DNA from: Corallococcus sp. EGB
GTDB taxonomy: Bacteria; Myxococcota; Myxococcia; Myxococcales; Myxococcaceae
Reading direction: 5' to 3'
Assembly: GCF_019968905.1 (NCBI RefSeq)
Contig: NZ_CP079946.1
Span: forward strand, 3,844,001 to 3,908,000
DNA length: 64,000 bases
In this document: one piece after another, positions 1 through 6,927 of the stretch
How positions within the stretch are numbered: position 1 is the first letter of the stretch
Layout: each line of letters opens with the position of its first letter
Notes under the pieces: generated by a model
What the model was told of the DNA's origin: nothing
Database searches by the model: none
Seen by the model: the letters and a program-made list of their open reading frames with translations, nothing else
Position numbers and translations under genes: made by a program

Positions 1-300
1 TTCAGCGCGGAGGGCACCCCGGCGCTCACGTCGGAGCGGGCGCGCGTGGACCTCATCCACCTGCCCATGGGCGAGCCCCGGTGGGTGGCCGAGGGGACGC
101 CGGTGCTCCTCGCGGCCGGCTTTCTTCCGACGGGCATCCGCCTCCACCAGCACGAGCCGGATGAACTCGTCTTCCAGCACGTACCGGACCCGAGGGCCGC
201 GTGCGAGGTCGTGAGCCGCGCCCGGCTGGACGGCGCGCGGGCCCGGGAACTCTTCGCGGGATGGATGGAGCAATGCGCGCGAACTTCGTGGACACGGTGA
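1..300 (+). CDS. C-terminal part of an unidentified protein, possibly GNAT-like (5' end outside window)
   Basis: The reading frame is open from base 1 to the TGA at 298-300, so only the last 99 residues are visible and the true start lies upstream. A run reading AAGFLPTGIRLHQHEPDEL near the middle resembles the late beta-strand region of GNAT-type acyltransferases, but no catalytic motif is present in this piece and I would not name it with confidence. Its end overlaps the start of the next gene by about 40 bases, which suggests translational coupling and membership of the same operon as the acyltransferase, methyltransferase and desaturase that follow. Confidence 0.5.
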   Translation, partial: FSAEGTPALTSERARVDLIHLPMGEPRWVAEGTPVLLAAGFLPTGIRLHQHEPDELVFQHVPDPRAACEVVSRARLDGARARELFAGWMEQCARTSWTR

Positions 301-1547
301 TGGCTCGGCTGGACGGCGAGGTCGCCACCATCTGGGCCACGGTGCTGCTGCGGCTGGAGGACAGGCCCGATGTGGCGCTCCTGCGCCGGGGGCTGCGCGC
401 GCTGGTGCGGGAGAGCGAGCGCCTCAACGTGGCCTGGAATGACGCGCGCCGCGCATGGGTGCCCGCGGTGCGCGGGGTCGCGGAGGTGGACGCGGCCCTG
501 GTGGACGGCGCGGAGCCCCTGTCCGAGCCCGACGCCGTGGCGCGAATCATCAACACGCGGGTGGACCTCGCGCGCGACGTGCCGCTACGGCTGCACCTGC
601 ATCCCATGGTGGACGCGGCCCACGGTCCCTCGCTGCTGGGCATCCAGTTGCATCACGCCATCGGGGACGCGAAGGCGCTGGCGCACCTGCTGGAGCGGCT
701 GTGGTTGCTCTGCGCGGGACGCGGGTCGGAGTCGCGCCCGCTGGAGCCCTCGACGCTCACGGATGGCAAGGTGCTGCTCGCGGCGCTGCGCCAGCCTGGC
801 CTGGTGCTGGGGCTCACGAGTCCGCGCCGGCGGCTCCTGGCGCAGCGGGGAATGGGGCTGCGCCGCAGTGGGGACACCGCCGGACACGCGCTATCGGCCA
901 CGGCGCGGCTCACGCTTCCCCAGGGCGACACGGACCTCCAGGCGTCGGAGGTCTTCTTGTCCGCGCTGCTCGCGGGCGTGGCGCTGCGAGAGTCCCCGGC
1001 GGACGGACTCATCCGCCTGCGCATGCCGGTAGACCTGCGGCGGATGCTGGGGCTCGGGCGGACGCTGGGCAATGGCTGCTCCGCGGTGCCGATTGAGATC
1101 TCCCTGAAGGAGGTCCGCGCCCGGCTGGAGGCCCCGCGCGAGCTGGCCCGCTTCCTCCGCTCCGAGGTGCAGCGGGTGCTCGATGAGGGCGTGCACTGGA
1201 CGACGGCGCTGGAGTGCATGGCGGTGGCCCGGCTCGCACCTGCGCGGGTGCTGCGCAAGAACGCGCGTCCCGGGCTCATCGCCGAGCCCCGGACGAACAC
1301 GCTCGTCGTCACCTACCTGGGACGGATGGACAAGCACTTCACGGAGGCGCCGTTCCGCATCCGCTCCATGCGCAGCCACACGGCCACCTGGGGCGCCACG
1401 GGCCTGTCGTTCGCGGACACGCTCAACATCAACACGGCGGCCTTCGAGGGACTCTGGACGCGCGAGGAGTTGCGCGACTTCACGGAGCGCGTCGCCGGGT
1501 GGGCGTCCTCGGGCTTCGGCCTGCGGGCGGAGGTGCTCGCGCCATGA
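261..1547 (+). CDS. Condensation/WES-DGAT-fold acyltransferase
   Basis: A 428-residue protein with an HHxxxD motif (HHAIGD, about residue 130), the catalytic signature of the chloramphenicol-acetyltransferase-like superfamily that includes NRPS condensation domains, PapA5-type acyltransferases and wax-ester synthase/DGAT enzymes. It stands alone, with no carrier protein or adenylation domain, so a free-standing O- or N-acyltransferase is more likely than an NRPS piece. I chose ATG 261; ATG 273 is an alternative, and neither has a strong ribosome-binding site because the start lies inside the preceding gene. Its stop overlaps the next start as ATGA. Neighbouring desaturase and methyltransferase genes suggest the acyl group or acceptor is a lipid (inference). 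Confidence 0.75.
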   Translation: MDGAMRANFVDTVMARLDGEVATIWATVLLRLEDRPDVALLRRGLRALVRESERLNVAWNDARRAWVPAVRGVAEVDAALVDGAEPLSEPDAVARIINTRVDLARDVPLRLHLHPMVDAAHGPSLLGIQLHHAIGDAKALAHLLERLWLLCAGRGSESRPLEPSTLTDGKVLLAALRQPGLVLGLTSPRRRLLAQRGMGLRRSGDTAGHALSATARLTLPQGDTDLQASEVFLSALLAGVALRESPADGLIRLRMPVDLRRMLGLGRTLGNGCSAVPIEISLKEVRARLEAPRELARFLRSEVQRVLDEGVHWTTALECMAVARLAPARVLRKNARPGLIAEPRTNTLVVTYLGRMDKHFTEAPFRIRSMRSHTATWGATGLSFADTLNINTAAFEGLWTREELRDFTERVAGWASSGFGLRAEVLAP

Positions 1548-2155
1548 TGGGGCTGCGCGAGGCGCCCGGGGTGTACCTGGGCTTCATCTGCCTGCACGTG
1601 CTCGCGGGGCACCTGGGCACAAGCCTCGTCTACCGCCTGCGCTTCGGGCGCAGCCCGCTGGCGTACCGGAGCGCTGCGGCGGATTCCGCGCACACGCGCG
1701 TCACGCGGCGCATCAGTGGCGTCTCGCTGCTCTGGGCCGGCTCCGTGCTCGCGACCGCGTTCTGGCCCGCGTGGTCCGTCATGCCCTGGGGACGGCCGCT
1801 GCTGCCCATTCCTCCGTTCGCGGGTTGGGTGCTCGGTGTCGTGGGGCTCATGGGCATGCTGTGGGCCCAGTATGGAATGGGCCCGGCGTTCCGCATCGGC
1901 GTGGACGCGGGGGAAGCCCGGCCCGAGCTGCGCGAGGGGGGACTCCACCGCTGCTCGCGCAACCCCATCTACGTGTTCTCCTACCTGTACCTCGTCGGGG
2001 CTTCGCTCTGGGCTCCGTCCGTGGTGACGCTGGGCGCCTGTGCGGCGCTCGGGGGGCTCTTCCATCAACTGGTGCTCCAGGAGGAGCGGTTCCTCGCGGA
2101 CCGCCTCGGTGAGCCCTACGCGCGCTATTGCCAGCGCGTCCCGCGCTACTTCTGA
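1544..2155 (+). CDS. Isoprenylcysteine carboxyl methyltransferase (ICMT)-like membrane methyltransferase
   Basis: A 203-residue integral membrane protein with several hydrophobic segments. The C-terminal half has the pattern of the ICMT/phospholipid methyltransferase family: a GLHRCSRNPIY stretch (the RHPxY-type SAM-binding motif, here SRNPIY), a hydrophobic hairpin, then an EERFL segment followed by YARYCQRVPRY, matching the family's ExxL...Y..Y...VPR tail. Members methylate small lipids, prenyl-cysteine or other membrane substrates with SAM. The start ATG overlaps the preceding TGA (ATGA), and a GGAGG lies about 10 bases upstream. The true substrate is unknown; the operon context suggests the product of the adjacent acyltransferase or desaturase. 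Confidence 0.75.
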   Translation: MMGLREAPGVYLGFICLHVLAGHLGTSLVYRLRFGRSPLAYRSAAADSAHTRVTRRISGVSLLWAGSVLATAFWPAWSVMPWGRPLLPIPPFAGWVLGVVGLMGMLWAQYGMGPAFRIGVDAGEARPELREGGLHRCSRNPIYVFSYLYLVGASLWAPSVVTLGACAALGGLFHQLVLQEERFLADRLGEPYARYCQRVPRYF

Positions 2156-2161
2156 CGCGCC

Positions 2162-3145
2162 ATGCAGCCAGCCCTCGTGAGTCCCGCTGATTCGCCCGGT
2201 GCCGCGCCCCCGGAGTCCGGCCTCTCCCGCGCCGAGTGGGTGGAGATGCTCCGCATCCGTCCTCTGCGCGCGGTGGGCATGGCGGCGCTGCACCTGGGTG
2301 TCTGGGTCGCGGCGGCCGTGGCCATTGCCCGCGCGGGCAGCCTCTGGGTGAAGCTGCCGCTGTGGATGCTGGCGGGTGGGGCGGTGATGGGGCTCATCCA
2401 GTTGGACCACGACGCGTGGCACGACAACCTCTTCCCGAGGCCGTGGCAGAACCGCCTCTTCGGTAACGCGCTCAGCCTGCTCGTGGGCATCGCCTACGAG
2501 CCCATGCGCCATGACCACCTCGCGCACCACCGCTGGAACCGCACGGAGAAGGACCCCGACGCCTACAACGCGGGCCGCCGCTCGCTCGGGCTGTGCGCGC
2601 TCTTCTACGCCACCGTGCTGTTCGGCATCCCGCTGAGCCTCATCTACTTCAACGTCCTCTATCCGCTGCAGCACTTCTCCCGCGCGCGATTGCGCCGCCA
2701 TGGCGCGGTGCTGCTCTGCTACGCGGGATTCTACGCGGGGCTCTTCTGGCTGCTGTCACGGCACGGGCTCGTCCCCGGCGCGGTGGAGTGCTGGCTGCTG
2801 CCGGTGCTCTTCGCCAGCCCCCTCAACGGCCTCAAGTCCATCGCGGACCACTACGCCAACACGTGGCGCGGGGACCGCTTCCACACCGCGACGACGGTGC
2901 GCGGCACGCGGCTGGTCACCTTCCTCTGGAACGGGCTCAACTACCACCTGGACCACCACCTCTATCCGCGCGTGCCCGGCTACAACCTCGCGAAGCTGCA
3001 CACCCATCTGCGCCCCGGGCTGCTCGCGCGCGGCGCCCCCGTCTTCGACAGCTACCTCGACGTCATGGGACGCGCGCTGCTCGCCGGGCCCACCGTCGTG
3101 GACGAGGCCGTGCGGCTCGTCACCCTGGAACGAAAGCGCCCATGA
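2162..3145 (+). CDS. Membrane fatty acid desaturase/hydroxylase
   Basis: A 327-residue protein with the three histidine boxes of membrane di-iron desaturases: HDAWH at residue 83, HDHLAHH starting at residue 117, and HLDHH at residue 262, separated by hydrophobic stretches that form the usual transmembrane pairs. Such enzymes use O2 and an electron donor to introduce a double bond or hydroxyl into acyl chains or carotenoid-like substrates. It starts 6 bases after the methyltransferase and its stop overlaps the next start (ATGA), so it is a core member of the operon. No cytochrome b5 or ferredoxin domain is fused, so electrons must come from elsewhere. Confidence 0.85.
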   Translation: MQPALVSPADSPGAAPPESGLSRAEWVEMLRIRPLRAVGMAALHLGVWVAAAVAIARAGSLWVKLPLWMLAGGAVMGLIQLDHDAWHDNLFPRPWQNRLFGNALSLLVGIAYEPMRHDHLAHHRWNRTEKDPDAYNAGRRSLGLCALFYATVLFGIPLSLIYFNVLYPLQHFSRARLRRHGAVLLCYAGFYAGLFWLLSRHGLVPGAVECWLLPVLFASPLNGLKSIADHYANTWRGDRFHTATTVRGTRLVTFLWNGLNYHLDHHLYPRVPGYNLAKLHTHLRPGLLARGAPVFDSYLDVMGRALLAGPTVVDEAVRLVTLERKRP

Positions 3146-4371
3146 ACGCCCTGCGCCAGTTGTACGCGGACATCCGCTACGAGGACGGCCGCTGGCCGCT
3201 GTCCCGCTGGGACCTCAACCTGCGCTACATCGCCAAGAGCCTCCTCCACGTCCCCGAGCCACGCCGCACCGAGGACGCCGAGCACTTCGCGCGCGTCGCC
3301 CGGCACCTCGCCTCCGGGAGCTGGAAGTCCGACGCGCCAGCGGCGCTCAACCTGTGCGCCGTGGGCGATGTGATGTGGATTCGCAGCGGCTTCCGCGAGG
3401 CCCTCTCCCCGGGCGTGCGCGCGCTGATGGCGGACGCGCACGTGGCCTTCGCCAACCTGGAGACGCCCGTGGACCCGGCGCGGCCCGTGCCCCGGCTCGT
3501 CTACGAGACGCTCCACTACAACGCGCCGCCGGGCTACCTGGACGCGTGGGAGGGCACCGCGCGCCACCGCGTGTTCTCGCTGTGCAACAACCACGCGCTG
3601 GACCAGGGCGCGCAAGGGCTGGAGCGCACGCGCCAGAGCGTGCTGGCCCGCCCGGAGCACCGCTGCGTCGGAGGCCCTCGGGCACAGGACGCGGTGGCGG
3701 GCCTGGAGGTGGCCGGGGTGCGCCTGGGCATTGCCGCGGTGACGTATGACATCAACCACCTCGCGGGGGTGCCGACCGAGGGCATTCCGGTGACGCGCCT
3801 GGGCAGCCCTCGGTATGAGCCCGACTGGGAGCGGCTGGGCGCCCTCATTGACGCGGCGCGCGCGGTGGGACCGGACCTCGTGGTGCTCATGCCGCACTGG
3901 GGCTTCGAGTACGAGTACTGGCCCGAGTCCCTCCAGCGCGAGCACGCCTACCGCCTCATCGAGCGCGGGGCGGACATCCTCCTGGGCTCCTCGCCGCACG
4001 TGCTGCAGCCCGTGGAGCTGGTCTCCATCGACGGCGGGGACTCCACGTGCCCCGCGCAGGTGCGCCGGGGAGGGCCGCCGCGAGTGGGGCTCATCGCGTA
4101 CTCGCTCGGCAACTTCCTGAGCATCATGCCCACGCGGGCGTGCCAGACGGGCGCGGTGCTGAAGCTCGCGCTCGCGCGGGACGCGGGGGGCCCCCTGCGC
4201 CCCGTGGACGTGCGCGCGGTGCCCACGGCGTGCGGGCGGGGCCTGGGCGGCGAGGGCTTCCTGGACGCGGGCGTCATGGCGGTGGACGAGCTGGGCCCCG
4301 AGCGCGCGGCGCCGCACCTCGCGCACGCGCGGCGCACCCTGGGCGGACTGATTTCAACCCGGAGGGACTGA
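3142..4371 (+). CDS. CapA/PgsA-type metallophosphoesterase-fold protein
   Basis: A 409-residue protein of the CapA family (poly-gamma-glutamate capsule/metallophosphatase-like). Visible family marks in order: CAVGDVMW near residue 75, FANLETPV (NxE motif), CNNHALDQG (the NNHxxD motif), a LMPHWGFEY stretch (HWG), GSSPHVLQP, and YSLGNFLS (SLGNF). No signal peptide is visible, unlike the membrane-anchored CapA of Bacillus capsule operons. Family members are thought to act in polymer export or hydrolysis of phosphate-containing intermediates, but enzymatic roles are poorly defined. The start overlaps the desaturase stop by 4 bases. In this setting it may hydrolyse or transfer a group on a lipid intermediate (inference). 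Confidence 0.75.
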   Translation: MNALRQLYADIRYEDGRWPLSRWDLNLRYIAKSLLHVPEPRRTEDAEHFARVARHLASGSWKSDAPAALNLCAVGDVMWIRSGFREALSPGVRALMADAHVAFANLETPVDPARPVPRLVYETLHYNAPPGYLDAWEGTARHRVFSLCNNHALDQGAQGLERTRQSVLARPEHRCVGGPRAQDAVAGLEVAGVRLGIAAVTYDINHLAGVPTEGIPVTRLGSPRYEPDWERLGALIDAARAVGPDLVVLMPHWGFEYEYWPESLQREHAYRLIERGADILLGSSPHVLQPVELVSIDGGDSTCPAQVRRGGPPRVGLIAYSLGNFLSIMPTRACQTGAVLKLALARDAGGPLRPVDVRAVPTACGRGLGGEGFLDAGVMAVDELGPERAAPHLAHARRTLGGLISTRRD

Positions 4372-4372
4372 G

Positions 4373-4981
4373 ATGGTGTCGATGCGGGAGCAGTTGGAGG
4401 CACTCACCGTGGGCATGGCCCGGCAGGTCGCGGGCTGGCTGCCGGCCGTGACGCCCGAGCGGTACGTGGCCTTCCTGGACATGATGTACCACTACACGCT
4501 GCGCAGTGGAGACCGGCTGCGGCTCGCGGCCGAGCGCGCCACGCTCCCCGAGCTGAAGGCCTTCTTCGCGGAGCTCGCGGCGGACGAGCAGTCCCACTAC
4601 CAGCTCGCGAAGGCGGACCTCGCGGCCTTCGGGCGCACGCCGTCGGACGCCACGCCCCGCGAGGTCTCCGCGTTCCACGCCTTCTGGGAAGGCATCCCGG
4701 CGGAGCGCCAGCTCTCGTTCCTCGGCGCGCTGTATGTGCTGGAGGGAGTGGCGCGGCACCTCGGGGGCGACACACGCCAGGGGTTGGGGCGGCTCGGCCT
4801 GGACAGGACGCGGGCGCGCTTCCTGCTCGTGCACCTGGACGTGGACGTGGAGCACGGCGCGCGGGCCCAGGCGCTCTGCGAGTCGCTCGGTGCGCACGGC
4901 CCCGAGCCCCTGCTGGACGGCGCGCGCCAGGCGGCGGACTTCTGGGGGGCCATCCATCGCCGGGCGCTCGCGGAGACATAG
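4373..4981 (+). CDS. Heme-oxygenase-fold (TENA/HDO-like) helical protein
   Basis: A 202-residue, all-helical protein. An ExxH pair (DEQSHY, E72 and H75), a downstream glutamate in YVLEG and a later DVDVEHG segment with D and H are arranged as in heme-oxygenase-like di-iron oxidases and related iron-containing redox enzymes, which perform O2-dependent oxidative chemistry in small-molecule pathways. This assignment rests on motif spacing only; a non-catalytic TENA-like role is possible. A clear GGAGGG sits 6 bases before the ATG, one base after the preceding stop. It is the last gene of the operon; beyond it lies the truncated transposase. Confidence 0.55.
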   Translation: MVSMREQLEALTVGMARQVAGWLPAVTPERYVAFLDMMYHYTLRSGDRLRLAAERATLPELKAFFAELAADEQSHYQLAKADLAAFGRTPSDATPREVSAFHAFWEGIPAERQLSFLGALYVLEGVARHLGGDTRQGLGRLGLDRTRARFLLVHLDVDVEHGARAQALCESLGAHGPEPLLDGARQAADFWGAIHRRALAET

Positions 4982-5009
4982 GCCGGGCCCCCGCAGGCTG
5001 TCAGGGCCC

Positions 5010-5746
5010 CAGGGCTCCTTCATTCCCTTCCGTTTCACGCGCACCACCGCCCCCACCGGGGCACCTGCCGAGGTGACGCGCGCACCCTTCAACAGCTTCG
5101 CCCTGCCACCCGCTGGTACCCACTGGCTCGCAGGCTTCGTCTCTCCGCCGTCGGACGTGACGAGCACGTCCGGGCGGAAGCGCACCACGTACTCGAAGTC
5201 GAGCTGCTCCAAGAGCGCATGGAACTTCGCGTCCGCGAAGCCTCGGTCCGCCAGGACGGTCACCTGCACCTGCGCGGGAATGAGCTCCCGCAGCCGCTGG
5301 AGCACCGAGTCCTCGGCGAGCTGTCGGTTGCCGGCAGAGGCCGACTTCACCAGCGTCATCCACAGCAAGGGGGTCGCGCGGCCATGGCGAGTGATGAGGC
5401 TTGCCACGAGCGACTCCTGGTCGTCCTTCTCGAAGTCCGTCCGGTCCAGGGCAATGACGGCCTCGGTGCGCTCGGCCAGTACGAAGGGCACCCATGCGCC
5501 GAAAAGCTTCCAGCTGTCGAAGCCTTCATTGGAGAGCAGCCGGTCCACCTGCTTCACCGCGTGCTTGGAGCTGATGTCCTCCCCCCGCGCCCACGCCATC
5601 GCCTTGCCGATGGCTGCCTCCGACAGGCTGGTGGCCTGCACCGCGCCCGGCGTCGCGTGCGAGAGGGACAGGATTCGTTTGACGTGCAGCTCGTCCTCGA
5701 ACACCTCCGTCAAGAACGCCCGCACCTGCATTTCGTCGATGGCCAC
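5010..5746 (-). pseudogene. 3'-truncated IS4-family transposase
   Basis: The frame reads as the first ~245 residues of an IS4-type DDE transposase. It has the N-terminal domain with QVDRLLSN, the first catalytic Asp in ALDRTDF, and the second in VLADRGF. It then breaks off after KGMKEPW near base 5010, where intact relatives continue to the third acidic residue (the YxxR/E region). The open frame runs on another 240 codons as nonsense, antisense to the upstream gene, so it is not coding there. The start is a GTG at 5746, since an in-frame TGA lies just upstream at about 5835. The 190 bases between this start and the next gene (5747-5937) hold nothing recognisable and are probably also IS debris. 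The element cannot encode active transposase. Confidence 0.8.
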
Positions 5747-5937
5747 CTTGCGCGTCAGGGTGGCCCGTCTCTCTGCCCGGGCGCCAGCACCGTCGCACGC
5801 AGCGACCGGACGAACGCATGCTGATCAACTCGCTACATGAGGGGATCCCTCAGGCGCCAGGTCGCACTACTGGAGCAGGTCGTCATGGAAGGCGATGGCG
5901 TCGGACAGGGCGGTGGAGGACCTGGGGCGATTTTCTT

Positions 5938-6825
5938 TCAGGGCCCCTGGGGGCCGGGGCTGGAGTTGCCGCCGTCGGTGACGTAGCGCCACTGGCCATC
6001 CGCCTGGCGGCGCCACACGGTGAGGTACTTCACGAAGTCCTTGCGCGGCTGGCCCTGCGCGTCCCTGCCCGTCGAGATGGCGCGGCCCACCGTGTACGCC
6101 AGGTCCCCGGACGCCGCCGCGTCGCCCAGCACCGGCTCCCAGCGCAGGTCGGTCTGCTCCAGCGTGAACGGCGCGTAGGCCCTGGCGATAGCGTCCTGGC
6201 CGTACAGGCCCGCGTCGCCCATCAGCATCACCGCGTCCCGCGCCGCGCAGGCCGTGAACGCCTTGCCCATGCCCTCCCGCACGGACTGCGCGGAGAAGGC
6301 GCGGTCCGCCGCCTTCGCCTCTTCCAGCACCGCGTCCTTCGACAGCGTGCGCGCCGCGGCCCCGGGCTCCGTGTTCGCCGCGGAGAAGCCCTCGGGCGGC
6401 GTCATGGGCGCCTTGGCGGCGTTGCGCACCGTGGCGGCCACGCGCCACTGGCCATCCGCCTGCTGTCTCCACGCGCAGATGTAGCGCCCCACCACCTTCC
6501 GCGGCGCCCCTTCCGCGTCCACCGTCACGGTCCCCACCGAATAGCCCAGCGTCCCGTCCGCGCTCACGTCCCAGCGCACCGACTCCCACCGCGGCGTGCC
6601 GTCCTGCTCCGGCGGGTGCGCGGTCAGCCACGTCTGGATGGCCTGCCTTCCCTTCAGCGCGTACTCACCCTCCACCAGCAGCACCGCGTCCTCCGCCAGG
6701 AAGTCCGCGAAGCCCGTCGCCGAGCCGGCCTTCGCGCTCGCCTCCGACATCGCCTGCTCCGCCTGCCGCAGCCGCGCGCGCGCGTCCGACGCCGTGGCCG
6801 GCGCACCCGCGAACATCCGGTTCAT
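5938..6825 (-). CDS. Tandem NTF2-like (SnoaL/DUF4440-type) domain protein
   Basis: A 295-residue protein made of two NTF2-like alpha+beta repeats of about 130 residues. Each repeat has an N-terminal helix pair, a pocket region with DAVLLVEGE / DAVMLMGDAG, a LxGRQAIQTW / YGQDAIARAY segment, and ends in matching strands (CAWRQQADGQWRV and VWRRQADGQWRY). The repeats clearly arose by duplication. No signal peptide is evident. NTF2-like proteins may be small-molecule isomerases or cyclases, or ligand-binding proteins, so function cannot be fixed. A GGAG lies 3 bases before the ATG. It is divergent from the GNAT/C-Ala gene across a 95-bp shared promoter region (6826-6920), so co-regulation is plausible. 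Confidence 0.7.
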   Translation of the reverse strand: MNRMFAGAPATASDARARLRQAEQAMSEASAKAGSATGFADFLAEDAVLLVEGEYALKGRQAIQTWLTAHPPEQDGTPRWESVRWDVSADGTLGYSVGTVTVDAEGAPRKVVGRYICAWRQQADGQWRVAATVRNAAKAPMTPPEGFSAANTEPGAAARTLSKDAVLEEAKAADRAFSAQSVREGMGKAFTACAARDAVMLMGDAGLYGQDAIARAYAPFTLEQTDLRWEPVLGDAAASGDLAYTVGRAISTGRDAQGQPRKDFVKYLTVWRRQADGQWRYVTDGGNSSPGPQGP

Positions 6826-6911
6826 GGCTCCATTCCCTTTCCAGTCGTGAAGACTGGGTTAATCACGCTCTGTATGACTACCTTGATTCGCTCTGGGATA
6901 CACGCAATCGT

Positions 6912-6927
6912 GACTCATTCATGAGTC
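6912..6927. promoter_or_regulatory. Perfect palindrome spanning a start codon
   Basis: GACTCAT-TC-ATGAGTC is a 7+7 bp perfect inverted repeat whose right arm contains the ATG of the GNAT/C-Ala gene. There is no convincing Shine-Dalgarno sequence before this ATG. Palindromes in this position can be repressor operators, or the mRNA can fold over the start codon. This is a structural observation only; no known binding consensus is claimed. Confidence 0.4.

Noticed and set aside
4274..5009. Extension of the transposase frame to 4274
   Set aside because: After KGMKEPW the residues no longer match a transposase and run antisense to the heme-oxygenase-fold gene.
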